Shown: piece after piece, positions 1-6,788 of the stretch
Position numbering within the stretch: the stretch's first letter is position 1
Layout: the number at the start of each line of letters is the position of its first letter
Assembly (NCBI GenBank): GCA_964500365.1
Contig: CAZCPB010000054.1
Span: 1-18,806 of the forward strand
DNA: 18,806 nucleotides
DNA from: CAZCPB01 sp964500365
GTDB taxonomy: Bacteria; Planctomycetota; Phycisphaerae; Phycisphaerales; UBA1924
Direction: 5' to 3'
Translations under genes and position numbers: made by a program
The notes under the pieces: generated by a model
What the model was told of the DNA's origin: nothing
Seen by the model: the letters and a program-made list of their open reading frames with translations, nothing else
Databases searched by the model: none

Positions 1-801
1 AAGGTCAAGTCGGCGATGATCGAGAAGCACGTCGGGATGATCCGGCAGGCGGCCGAGAAGGGGGCGCAGGTCTGCTGCCTGCAGGAGATCTTCTACGGGC
101 CGTACTTCTGCGCCGAGCAGAACACCAAGTGGTACGAGACGGCCGAGCCGATCCCCGACGGGCCGACGGTGAGGCTCATGATGGACCTCGCCAGGCGCCA
201 TCACATGGTGATGGTGGTGCCCATCTACGAGCAGGACATGCCGGGCGTGTACTACAACACCGCGGCGGTGATCGACGAGACGGGGCAGTACCTGGGCAAG
301 TACCGCAAGCACCACATCCCCCACTGCCACCCCGGGTTCTGGGAGAAGTTCTATTTCAAGCCGGGGAACCTGGGGTACCCGGTGTTCCCCACGCGGTTCG
401 GGAAGATCGGCGTGTACATCTGTTACGACCGGCACTTCCCGGAGGGGGCGCGCGAGCTTGGGCTGAACGGCGCGGAGATCGTGTTCAACCCCAGCGCGAC
501 GGTGGCGGGGCTGAGCGAGTACCTGTGGAAGCTGGAGCAGCCGGCGCACGCGGTGGCGAACCAGTACTTCGTCGGGGCGATCAACCGTGTGGGGACGGAG
601 CAGCCCTGGGGGATCGGGGAGTTCTACGGGCAGAGCTACTTCTGCGACCCGCGCGGGAAGATCATCGCGGAGGCGAGCCGCGACAAGGATGAAGTAGTGG
701 TCGCGGACCTGGACCTCGACATGATCCAGGAAGTACGGAACGTGTGGCAGTTCTACCGGGATCGGAGGCCGGAGAGCTACACGCAGATCGCCCGAGCTTG
801 A
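1..801 (+). CDS. Beta-ureidopropionase-like carbon-nitrogen hydrolase (PydC-type), 5' end outside the window
   Basis: Nitrilase-superfamily amidohydrolase, predicted to hydrolyse N-carbamoyl-beta-alanine (or N-carbamoyl-beta-aminoisobutyrate) to the beta-amino acid, CO2 and ammonia in the cytoplasm. The frame is open from base 1, so the true start is upstream; the first ATG is at 16. Counting from that ATG, the Glu-Lys-Cys triad is visible as E24 (CLQEIFYGPYF), K98 (GKYRKHHIPH) and C136 (GVYICYDRHFPE). The stretch NGAEIVFNPSAT followed by INRVGTEQ, and the C-terminal VRNVWQFYRDR, match the vertebrate-type beta-ureidopropionase pattern better than N-carbamoylputrescine amidase, which is the main alternative. 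It is followed after 78 bp by a nucleobase permease and, beyond a transposase, by a beta-alanine-type aminotransferase, which supports a role in reductive pyrimidine catabolism. Family assignment is firm; the exact substrate is inferred. Confidence 0.85.
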   Translation, partial: KVKSAMIEKHVGMIRQAAEKGAQVCCLQEIFYGPYFCAEQNTKWYETAEPIPDGPTVRLMMDLARRHHMVMVVPIYEQDMPGVYYNTAAVIDETGQYLGKYRKHHIPHCHPGFWEKFYFKPGNLGYPVFPTRFGKIGVYICYDRHFPEGARELGLNGAEIVFNPSATVAGLSEYLWKLEQPAHAVANQYFVGAINRVGTEQPWGIGEFYGQSYFCDPRGKIIAEASRDKDEVVVADLDLDMIQEVRNVWQFYRDRRPESYTQIARA

Positions 802-879
802 CGCCGATCGCTCGAGCCTGACTTGGGTCGTTCTCCGAATCGCGGAGGTGTCCCGGTTCGCAGCGCCGATGCTCAATCC

Positions 880-2352
880 ATGGCGCATTCGCTTTCCAAT
901 CCCGACCTGGCCCCCACGACTCCAGCCCAGCGCACCTGGTCCACGTGGCACATTGCCGCGCTGTGGGTCGGGATGGCGGTATGCATTCCGACGTACACGC
1001 TCGCGGCGGGGATGATCGCACAGGGGATGTCGTGGTGGCAGGCGACCCTCACGGTCGCGCTCGGGAACCTGATCGTGCTGATCCCGATGGTGCTGAACGG
1101 GCACGCGGGGGCGAAGCACGGGGTTCCCTTCCCGGTGCTGATGCGCGCGAGCTTCGGGACGCGCGGGGCGAATATCCCGGCGCTGGCGCGGGCGATCGTC
1201 GCGTGCGGGTGGTTCGGGATCCAGGCATGGATCGGCGGCGCGGCGATCTACCAGGTGATGCTGGCCGTGGGCTGGATCGACGGCGCGGCGGAATCCGAGC
1301 GGCTGGCGCGGGGCCTGGGGTTCATGGGCATCACGTCGTGGCAGTTCGTCTGCTTCCTCTTCTTCTGGGCGATCAATCTGCACTTCATCTGGCACGGGAT
1401 GAGCTCGATCAAGTGGCTCGAGTCGTGGTCGGCGCCGCTCCTGATCGTCGCGGGGCTGGCGCTGCTGGCGTGGGCGATCGCGCGGGCGCGCGAGGTCGAT
1501 CCGAGCGCGACCCTGTTCTCGCAGGGGTCGAAGTTCGCCAGCGCCGCCGACTTCTGGCGCGTGTTCGTGCCGCAGCTCACGGCGATGGTCGGGTTCTGGG
1601 CGACGCTCTCGCTCAACATTCCTGACTTCACGCGCTACGCCAGGTCTCAGAAGGCGCAGGTGTGGGGCCAGGCGCTGGGGCTGCCGACGACGATGACACT
1701 GTTCTGCTTCATCGGGATCGCGGTGACGCAGGCGACGGTGATCATCTTCGGCAGGGCCATCTGGGACCCGGTGGAGCTGGTAGGGAAGCTCGGGAGCGCG
1801 AGGGTCGTCATCGCGTCGCTGGTCGCGCTCTCGGTCGCGACGCTCTCGACCAACATCGCGGCCAACGTGGTGAGCCCGGCGAACGACTTCTCGAACCTCT
1901 GGCCGCGACGGATCTCGTTCCGCGCCGGGGGGATGATCACGGCGGTGGTGGGCGTCGTGATGATGCCGTGGTACTTCTACAACAGCCTGAGCCAGTACGT
2001 TTTCACGTGGCTGATCGGGTATTCGGCGCTGCTGGGGCCGATCGCGGGGATCATGCTGTGCGATTACTACGTGATCCGGCGGACGAGGCTGAACGTGGAG
2101 GCGCTGTACGACGAGCGCGGCGAGTATTCGTACGGGGGCGGCGGGTTCAACTGGCGGGCGGTCGCGGCGCTGGTGGTGGCGGTGCTACCGAACTTGCCGG
2201 GGTTTCTGAACGCGGCGACGGGAAAGAGCGTGTTCCCGGCGGTCTTTGATGCGGTTTACGGGTACGCGTGGTTCATCGGGCTGGGGATCGCGTTTGTGGT
2301 GTATTACGTGTTGATGGCCGCGCGGTCGGAACCGCGCACAGCGCGTTGCTAA
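880..2352 (+). CDS. NCS1-family nucleobase:cation symporter
   Basis: Inner-membrane permease of the nucleobase:cation symporter-1 family (cytosine, uracil, purine, allantoin, hydantoin or thiamine substrates). The N-terminus NPDLAPTTPAQRTWSTWHI leading into the first membrane segment (ALWVGMAVCIPTYTLAAGMI) is typical, as are GWFGIQAWIGGAAIYQ and TLSLNIPDFTRYARSQ. About twelve hydrophobic segments over 490 residues fit the family. The ATG at 880 is chosen because the family N-terminus begins there; an in-frame TTG at 823 would add 19 uncharacteristic residues. No good Shine-Dalgarno sequence precedes 880; a GGAGG at 844-848 is about 30 nt away. Between an amidohydrolase and a beta-alanine-type aminotransferase, uracil/thymine or dihydropyrimidine import is the likeliest job, but substrate cannot be read from sequence alone. 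Its stop lies only 7 bp before the first arm of the repeat described at 2360. Confidence 0.9.
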   Translation: MAHSLSNPDLAPTTPAQRTWSTWHIAALWVGMAVCIPTYTLAAGMIAQGMSWWQATLTVALGNLIVLIPMVLNGHAGAKHGVPFPVLMRASFGTRGANIPALARAIVACGWFGIQAWIGGAAIYQVMLAVGWIDGAAESERLARGLGFMGITSWQFVCFLFFWAINLHFIWHGMSSIKWLESWSAPLLIVAGLALLAWAIARAREVDPSATLFSQGSKFASAADFWRVFVPQLTAMVGFWATLSLNIPDFTRYARSQKAQVWGQALGLPTTMTLFCFIGIAVTQATVIIFGRAIWDPVELVGKLGSARVVIASLVALSVATLSTNIAANVVSPANDFSNLWPRRISFRAGGMITAVVGVVMMPWYFYNSLSQYVFTWLIGYSALLGPIAGIMLCDYYVIRRTRLNVEALYDERGEYSYGGGGFNWRAVAALVVAVLPNLPGFLNAATGKSVFPAVFDAVYGYAWFIGLGIAFVVYYVLMAARSEPRTARC

Positions 2353-2359
2353 AGCACGT

Positions 2360-2398
2360 GTTCGCTACGAACCGCGAACAGAGTGAGCGGTTGAGCGC
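2360..2398 (+). repeat. REP-like arm 1 (left arm of module 1)
   Basis: A 39-nt unit with core GAACCGCGAAC followed by AGAGTGAGCGG. Its reverse complement recurs at 2484-2522 with 35 of 39 positions identical, so the two can pair as a long hairpin with an 85-nt loop. The unit also carries two internal symmetries: GTTC-N5-GAAC at its outer end and AACCGC/GCGGTT around an 11-nt loop. It begins 7 bp after the permease stop codon. Confidence 0.85.
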
Positions 2399-2483
2399 GC
2401 CGAGTGCGTGCGTGATGCCACAGCCCGGCCGCCCGGACGCGAACTCTACGGGCAGAGGGCTCCGAATTCTGGTATCGTCGTGT

Positions 2484-2531
2484 GCGCTCGCCCGCTCACT
2501 CCGTTCGCGGTTCGTAGTGAACGCGTCTCGT
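2484..2531 (-). repeat. REP-like arm 2 (right arm of module 1)
   Basis: Inverted copy of arm 1, extended on the outer side by CGCGTCTCGT. As a direct repeat it matches arm 4 (3363-3410) at 45 of 48 positions, so the transposase gene is bracketed by near-identical direct copies. The outer end contains GTTCGTAGTGAAC, which includes a GTAG tetranucleotide like that next to classical REP hairpins; the resemblance may be coincidental. Confidence 0.85.
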
Positions 2532-2572
2532 TGTTCGATCACGCGGAGAAGTTTGGGAGCGTGGAGTAACAC

Positions 2573-3259
2573 GTGGCGCTACCGCTCGCGTACTTCCTGA
2601 CGTGGTGCTGCTATGGCCAGCGGCTGCACGGCGACGAGCGCGGGTCGGTGGATCGCGAGCACAACCAGCGCGGCACGCCGATGCTCGGTCCCGACCCGGC
2701 TCGGGAGCGGCGCGAACGTGCGCTGATGGAGGCCGAGAAGTTCACATTGACGCGAGCGATGCGGGACGTCGCAGACGCCGCGATGTGTGAGTTGTGCGAA
2801 GAACGCCGCTGGCTGCTCATCGCGAGAAACCCCCGCTCGACGCACGTCCACGCGGTCGTGAACTGCCGCGGCCAGGTTTCTCCGGAGCGTGCGACGGCCT
2901 GGCTCAAAGGGCGGATCACGAGAAGGCTCGGCGACGCGGGGCTGGTCGGACCCAAGCCGCGGGTGTGGGAGCGGCACGGGAGCATGCGCTGGATCAACCA
3001 CGAGCCGGGGCTGTACGCAGCGATCGTGTACGTGAACGAGTGGCAGAGCGGTTCGAAGAAGCGCGTGCTCGAAGAACACCGGAAGCTGGTCAAGGAGCGA
3101 TTGAAGCGGGTTCGCGCCTGGCTGAAGGAGAGCGGCCTGCCGGAAGACGGGCGGACGGTGGTGCTCGGAGAGACGGAAGAAGAGCGATCGCTGCGCGTTC
3201 GAACTTCACCGACCGCCCGACTCACTGACCGGATTCACGATGAACCGCGAACAGAGTGA
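2573..3259 (+). CDS. REP-associated tyrosine transposase (RAYT), Y1/HUH superfamily
   Basis: Single-strand DNA transposase related to IS200/IS605 TnpA, of the domesticated RAYT type that acts on REP/BIME sequences. The N-terminus YFLTWCCYGQRLHGDERGSV and the phrase MLGPDPARERRERA are family signatures. The metal-binding HUH motif is H91-V-H93 (STHVHAVV), and the likely catalytic tyrosine is Y153 in AIVYVNEWQ. At 228 residues it is a normal length. The GTG at 2573 is chosen because GGAG lies at 2563-2566 with 6-nt spacing. The gene is flanked by two inverted-repeat modules (2360-2531 and 3234-3410), as expected for a RAYT with its substrate, and the last codons and TGA stop lie inside arm 3. 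It separates two genes that look functionally linked. No IS200-type terminal gene such as tnpB is present. Family is certain; activity is not shown. Confidence 0.92.
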   Translation: MALPLAYFLTWCCYGQRLHGDERGSVDREHNQRGTPMLGPDPARERRERALMEAEKFTLTRAMRDVADAAMCELCEERRWLLIARNPRSTHVHAVVNCRGQVSPERATAWLKGRITRRLGDAGLVGPKPRVWERHGSMRWINHEPGLYAAIVYVNEWQSGSKKRVLEEHRKLVKERLKRVRAWLKESGLPEDGRTVVLGETEEERSLRVRTSPTARLTDRIHDEPRTE

Positions 3260-3271
3260 GCGGTCGAGCGC
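3234..3271 (+). repeat. REP-like arm 3 (left arm of module 2, overlaps the RAYT stop)
   Basis: A 38-nt copy with the same core as arm 1. Its reverse complement is at 3363-3400 with 34 of 38 positions identical, giving a second hairpin-capable pair with a 91-nt loop. The RAYT reading frame runs through it: residues H-D-E-P-R-T-E and the TGA at 3257-3259 are encoded by the repeat. Confidence 0.85.
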
Positions 3272-3362
3272 ACAGCGCGTGTCCGGTCGCTGGCGTGGTG
3301 CCGCCCGTAGACCGGCCGCTCAGGGCACGGGCGATCCGGCCTCGGCGCTCGCACGCACTTGC

Positions 3363-3410
3363 GCGCTCGTCCGCTCACTCTGTTCGCGGTTCGTAATGAA
3401 CGCGTCTCGT
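3363..3410 (-). repeat. REP-like arm 4 (right arm of module 2)
   Basis: Inverted partner of arm 3 and near-identical direct copy of arm 2, including the CGCGTCTCGT extension. The spacer inside module 2 (3272-3362) shows no evident similarity to that of module 1 (2399-2483) although the sizes are close, so the arms look like the conserved units and the loops look free to drift. It ends 19 bp before the likely -10 box of the downstream aminotransferase. Confidence 0.85.
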
Positions 3411-3429
3411 GGTCCGAGCGCCCACGACG

Positions 3430-3435
3430 TATCAT
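3430..3435 (+). promoter_or_regulatory. -10-like hexamer TATCAT, leaderless geometry for the class III aminotransferase
   Basis: TATCAT matches TATAAT at five of six positions and ends 6 nt before the ATG at 3442, so transcription would start at or next to the start codon. No Shine-Dalgarno sequence precedes that ATG, and no good -35 box is seen. The same TATCAT-CCCG arrangement precedes fabD at 16208-16213. Confidence 0.4.
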
Positions 3436-3441
3436 CCCGCC

Positions 3442-4848
3442 ATGACCACCGCACCCGTCCGCCCCACCGCTGCCGCGCCCTCTGTTCCTTCGCTTCCTCC
3501 CTGCACCTTCAAGCCCGCCGCCTACTCAGGCCCGAGCAAGGCCGAAGTCCTCGCCATGCGGCGCGAGTTCCTCACACCGGCGCTGCTCACGTACTACAAG
3601 GACCCGATCATGATCGTCCAGGGCCACATGCAGTGGCTCTTCGACGAGACCGGGCGGCGGTACCTCGACATGCTCGCGGGGATCGTGACCGTGTCGGTCG
3701 GGCACTGCCACCCGAAGGTGGTCGAGGCGGTGCGGAAGCAGAGCGAGATGCTTCAACACGCGACCACGATCTACCTGAATCCCAACATCGCGATGTTCGG
3801 GAAGAAGCTGATTTCGACTTTCCCGAAGGGCTCGGGCCTCGACAAGGGCGTCGTGTACTTCACCAACTCCGGGAGCGAGGCCAACGACCTGGCGATCCTC
3901 ATGGCCCGCGTCAAGACGGGTTGCTTCGACGTCATCGCGCTCCGGAACGCGTACCACGGCATGTCGAACTTCACGATGGGCGCCTGCGGGCTCAACACCT
4001 GGCGCCAGCCGATGCCGCTGGGCTTCGGGATCCACCACGCGAAGCTGCCCGACCGCTACCGCGGGGCCTTCGGCTACGACGATCCGGACGCGGGGAAGAA
4101 GTACGCGGACGATGTGCTCGACCTGATCCGCTCGGCCACCAGCGGCAGCGTCGCGGCGTTCATCGCCGAGCCGATCCAGGGCGTCGGCGGAACGGTCGAG
4201 ATGCCGCCGGGGTACCTGAAGGCCGTGTACGAGCACGTCCGTGCCGCGGGCGGGCTCTGCATCTCGGATGAAGTCCAGACGGGCTTCGGGCGCATGGGCG
4301 ATGCCTTCTGGGGCTTCGAGTCGATCGGTGGAGCGGGCGTGATCCCGGACATCGTGACGATGGCCAAGGGGATCGGCAACGGCGCGCCGCTGGCGGGCGT
4401 CGTCACCCGCCCCGAGATCGCGCAGGCGATGACGAAGAAGGTGCACTTCAACACCTACGGCGGCAACCCCGTCAGCATGGCCGCGGGGCTCGCGACGCTC
4501 GACGTGATCGTGGAAGAAGAGATCCAGAAACGGGCCGGGGAGATCGGGAGCTACCTGCAGGAAGGATTGCGCGACCTTCAGCAGCGCCACGCGATCGTCG
4601 GCGATGTGCGCGGGCGCGGGCTCATGCTCGGCATGGAGATCGTCGAGGACAAGAAGAGCAAGGCGCCCGCGGGCGCCAAGTGCGGCGCGGTCTTCGAGCG
4701 GTGCAAGGACCTGGGCGTCCTGGTCGGCAAGGGCGGGCTGTTCGGGAACGTGCTGCGGATCAAACCGCCGATGTGCATCACACGCGAGGATTGCGAGTTC
4801 TGCTGCCGCGTGCTGGACGTGGCGCTGAGCGAGGCGGGCGCGGCCTGA
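3442..4848 (+). CDS. Class III PLP aminotransferase, AGXT2/PYD4-like (beta-alanine or beta-aminoisobutyrate transaminase)
   Basis: Fold-type I PLP enzyme of the ornithine/omega-aminotransferase class. It resembles mitochondrial AGXT2 and plant PYD4, which transaminate beta-alanine or D-3-aminoisobutyrate with pyruvate or glyoxylate. Signatures shared with that subgroup are GHMQWLFDETGRRYLD, GIVTVSVGHCHPKVVEAV, AEPIQGVGG, and the C-terminal GLLVG-like VLVGKGGLFGN then RIKPPMCIT. Cofactor residues are visible: NSGSEANDLA, YHGMSNFTMG, D276 in SDEVQTGFGRMG and Schiff-base K309 in TMAKGIGNGAPLAG. The protein has 468 residues from the ATG at 3442; the upstream in-frame GTG at 3409 lies at the edge of the repeat and is less likely. 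It follows the RAYT/repeat block and completes a pyrimidine-breakdown set with the amidohydrolase and permease. Amino acceptor is not determinable here. Confidence 0.9.
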   Translation: MTTAPVRPTAAAPSVPSLPPCTFKPAAYSGPSKAEVLAMRREFLTPALLTYYKDPIMIVQGHMQWLFDETGRRYLDMLAGIVTVSVGHCHPKVVEAVRKQSEMLQHATTIYLNPNIAMFGKKLISTFPKGSGLDKGVVYFTNSGSEANDLAILMARVKTGCFDVIALRNAYHGMSNFTMGACGLNTWRQPMPLGFGIHHAKLPDRYRGAFGYDDPDAGKKYADDVLDLIRSATSGSVAAFIAEPIQGVGGTVEMPPGYLKAVYEHVRAAGGLCISDEVQTGFGRMGDAFWGFESIGGAGVIPDIVTMAKGIGNGAPLAGVVTRPEIAQAMTKKVHFNTYGGNPVSMAAGLATLDVIVEEEIQKRAGEIGSYLQEGLRDLQQRHAIVGDVRGRGLMLGMEIVEDKKSKAPAGAKCGAVFERCKDLGVLVGKGGLFGNVLRIKPPMCITREDCEFCCRVLDVALSEAGAA

Positions 4849-4867
4849 TCCGCGATCCTGATCCGCG

Positions 4868-5131
4868 CTACTTGGCCTTGCGGGCGGCGCGGGTCGGCTC
4901 GACGGGCGTTTCGGGCTCGGGCTCGGGCGGCGGCTGCTGCTGCTGCTCCAGGAGCAAGAGTTCCTGCTTGAGCCTGGTGGCCTGATCCTCGACCTTGGGC
5001 GCGACCGGCGGGGGCTTGTGCTCGCGCGTGAAATGCCAGACGAAGAGGCCGACCGCCGCGACGGCGAGTACGACCGCGAGGATGATCTTCCAGCGAGCGC
5101 CTGGGGCGGGCGCGGCGGTGGCGACGCTCAT
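4868..5131 (-). CDS. Small single-pass membrane protein coupled to the pseudopilin
   Basis: An 87-residue protein of no recognised family. After a short cytoplasmic N-terminus there is one membrane segment (about residues 16-33, IILAVVLAVAAVGLFVWH), then a proline-rich stretch, a short coiled-coil-like helix (RLKQELLLLEQQQQ) and an acidic-proline then basic tail ending RAARKAK. The start ATG overlaps the pseudopilin stop by four bases (ATGA at 5131-5128), so the two are probably translationally coupled and the product may accompany the pilin-like protein. Similar short anchored proteins follow pseudopilin genes in planctomycetes, by recollection only. The Gln-Pro-Glu repeats have a biased composition, but the membrane segment and the ATGA overlap argue for a real gene. 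Confidence 0.7.
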   Translation of the reverse strand: MSVATAAPAPGARWKIILAVVLAVAAVGLFVWHFTREHKPPPVAPKVEDQATRLKQELLLLEQQQQPPPEPEPETPVEPTRAARKAK

Positions 5132-6093
5132 TGCACGTCCCTGCCGCGGATCCCGTTGCGGGTCGCCCAGAAGAACGCGGGGTTGGTGTAGTCCCAGTAG
5201 AAGCCCTGCGGGGCGCCGTAGAGCATCTTCTTGTCCATCTCGTTGGCGCCGGGGCTCCAGAGGCCGGCGGGCGACTGGAGGAGGTTGCTGTCGGTGTCGT
5301 TCGGCGCGGCGGTGGTGGCGTAGACGTCGCTCATGGTGACGGTTCGTCCGCTGCCGTCGACCATGAGGACCTGTGGCTTGGCGTAGATGCTGTTCCACAT
5401 GGGCTGGGTGGGCTCGACGTAGTCCTTGGCCTCGAAGATCATCACTTTCTTGGACGGGAACGTGCACTCTGAGAACGTGTTGCGCTTGACGAAATAATGG
5501 TCCTTGGGCTTGCCGTAGGTGCGGGTGGGCTCGGAGAAGTGCGAGGCCTCCTGCCAGAAGACGGGCGGGTACCAGTAGGAGCTGGGGAAGATCCAGGTAA
5601 GGTCGGTCTGGGCGTTGCTGTCGGTGTTGGTGCGGAACCAGTTCTGCAGGGCGCGGTCGGCCGGCGCGACGCTGGACTTGATGCGCGAGGTCGTCTCCTT
5701 GTCCTGGTAGAGCGTGTGAGCGATCCAGTGGTAGCCGTAGCTCTCGGTGCCCGAGTTGCTGTAGGCCGTCGGTCCGTACGCCCAGCCGTAGCTGCACTCG
5801 TCGTTCTGGACCCAGACCCACGCTACGTACGCGCCGTTGGTGTCCCACGAGCAATAGGGGCGCGGCTGGAACGGGTTGACGAAGCAGTCCTTGTTCGAGA
5901 CGGCGTACCCCGCCATGTAGGTGCCGTTGGAGCGCAGGTTCTGGAGGCTGCCGATGCGCTGGCCAGAGCGGCGGGCCTGGCCGAGGGCGGGGAGGAGCAT
6001 GCTGATCAGGATCGCGATGATCGAGATGACGACCAGCAGTTCGATGAGCGTGAAGGCCCGGGGAAAACGCGAACGACCGCCGGCTGGTGACAT
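5128..6093 (-). CDS. Type II-secretion/type IV pilin-like pseudopilin with planctomycete-type C-terminal domain
   Basis: Prepilin-type protein of 321 residues. Residues 11-18 read P-R-A-F-T-L-I-E, with predicted prepilin peptidase cleavage between A13 and F14, the conserved Glu at +5 (E18) and a hydrophobic helix to about residue 37 ending LLPALGQARR. Ala instead of the usual Gly at -1 is common in planctomycete homologues. The rest is a large soluble domain rich in Trp, Tyr and Asn with no catalytic motif; such proteins in this group occur in many copies and their role is unproven, possibly surface or envelope structures assembled by a type II-like machine. The start at 6093 is supported by GGAGG 7 nt upstream. 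Its stop overlaps the small membrane protein gene by ATGA. A promoter candidate lies at 6175-6203, so it is probably first in a two-gene unit. Confidence 0.88.
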   Translation of the reverse strand: MSPAGGRSRFPRAFTLIELLVVISIIAILISMLLPALGQARRSGQRIGSLQNLRSNGTYMAGYAVSNKDCFVNPFQPRPYCSWDTNGAYVAWVWVQNDECSYGWAYGPTAYSNSGTESYGYHWIAHTLYQDKETTSRIKSSVAPADRALQNWFRTNTDSNAQTDLTWIFPSSYWYPPVFWQEASHFSEPTRTYGKPKDHYFVKRNTFSECTFPSKKVMIFEAKDYVEPTQPMWNSIYAKPQVLMVDGSGRTVTMSDVYATTAAPNDTDSNLLQSPAGLWSPGANEMDKKMLYGAPQGFYWDYTNPAFFWATRNGIRGRDVQ

Positions 6094-6174
6094 GACGGCG
6101 CCTCCGTGTTGGCGGGTGCAGATCGCGCCCGTGGGTGGCCGCGGCGGCAGAACGCTCGCCCGGCGCCTTGACAC

Positions 6175-6203
6175 ATTAGACAATATCCGGGCGCCCGGCT
6201 CAA
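6175..6203 (-). promoter_or_regulatory. Sigma-70-type promoter candidate for the pseudopilin pair
   Basis: On the minus strand TTGAGC (6203-6198, four of six to TTGACA) and TCTAAT (6180-6175, five of six to TATAAT) are separated by exactly 17 nt, inside an A+T-rich patch otherwise absent nearby. It would give a leader of about 75 nt before the ATG at 6093. The spacer contains a perfect 12-bp palindrome, CCGGGCGCCCGG (6187-6198), which could be an operator or chance. The -35 overlaps the stop codon of the acetyltransferase gene. Confidence 0.45.
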
Positions 6204-6715
6204 GCGTGTTCAATACCGAGTCGGTCGAGGGCGTCGCCGGAGAGGCGGAACACCGTCCACTCGTCCATGGGCACGGCACCCAGGGACCTGTAAAAGTCGA
6301 TCGCGGGCGTGTTCCAGTCGAGGACGGCCCACTCCATGCGTTTGCAGCCGCGTGACACCGCGATCGCGGCGAGGCGCTTCAGCAGGGCCTTGCCCAGCCC
6401 GTGCTTGCGGGCGGAGGGCCGGACGAAGAGGTCCTCGAGGTAGATGCCCGGCGCGCCCTTCCAGGTCGAGAAGTTGGTGAAGAAGAGCGCGAAGCCCTGC
6501 GGGGCGCCGTCGAGTTCGCCGATCAGGCACTCGGCGACGGGGCCGCGCTTTGCCGCGTGCCCCGGGAACGAATCGCCGAAGAGGTGGGCGCGGAGCGAAT
6601 CGATGGTCGCGACGGCCTGCTCCGGGGCGCGCTCGTACTCGGCGAGTTCGCGGATGAGCGAGAGGATGAGGGGCAAGTCGCCCTCGACGGCGGGCCGGGT
6701 CGAAACATGGACCAT
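6200..6715 (-). CDS. GNAT-family N-acetyltransferase, diamine/spermidine acetyltransferase-like
   Basis: A 171-residue cytoplasmic acetyltransferase that transfers acetyl from acetyl-CoA to an amine. The core follows the SSAT/thialysine acetyltransferase subgroup: FSTWKGAPGIYLEDLFVRP is motif D/A entry, RKHGLGKALL (about residues 103-112) is the acetyl-CoA pyrophosphate loop, and WAVLDWNTPAIDFYRSLGA is the conserved motif B with its Tyr. N-terminal R-P-A-x3-D-x3-I-L-x-L-I-R-E-L-A is also typical. Polyamine or lysine-analogue substrates are likely by family, but not proven. There is no Shine-Dalgarno sequence; a TACGCT hexamer sits 5 nt before the ATG. It lies between the secretin-like and pseudopilin genes without an obvious functional link. 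Confidence 0.85.
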   Translation of the reverse strand: MVHVSTRPAVEGDLPLILSLIRELAEYERAPEQAVATIDSLRAHLFGDSFPGHAAKRGPVAECLIGELDGAPQGFALFFTNFSTWKGAPGIYLEDLFVRPSARKHGLGKALLKRLAAIAVSRGCKRMEWAVLDWNTPAIDFYRSLGAVPMDEWTVFRLSGDALDRLGIEHA

Positions 6716-6720
6716 GGCCG

Positions 6721-6726
6721 AGCGTA
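6721..6726 (-). promoter_or_regulatory. TAnnnT hexamer (TACGCT) at leaderless distance from the acetyltransferase ATG
   Basis: TACGCT ends 5 nt before the ATG at 6715, which lacks a Shine-Dalgarno sequence. It shares T-A-n-n-n-T with the other candidate leaderless starts here, but only three positions match TATAAT and no -35 is visible, so this is the weakest of the set. Confidence 0.2.
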
Positions 6727-6788
6727 GCCGGGCGCGCGGGCGGCGCGCCAGGACGGGCGCGCCGCCCGAAGTCCGCCGGTCCGAAGAG

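Noticed and set aside
823..879. TTG start 57 bp upstream for the permease
   Set aside because: The added 19 residues do not look like the NCS1 N-terminus, which begins at the ATG at 880.
2360..3410. CRISPR-like repeats
   Set aside because: The four units are inverted pairs around a transposase gene with unequal long gaps, not a regular direct-repeat array, and there are no cas genes.
3240..4271. Plus-strand open frame beginning in repeat arm 3
   Set aside because: It runs through the second repeat module and then an alternate frame of the aminotransferase gene; composition is Arg/Ala-rich and there is no domain.
6168..6173. Perfect TTGACA on the plus strand
   Set aside because: No -10 at 16-18 nt downstream (the place is G+C only) and no plus-strand gene follows; the minus-strand promoter in the same patch explains the A+T content better.
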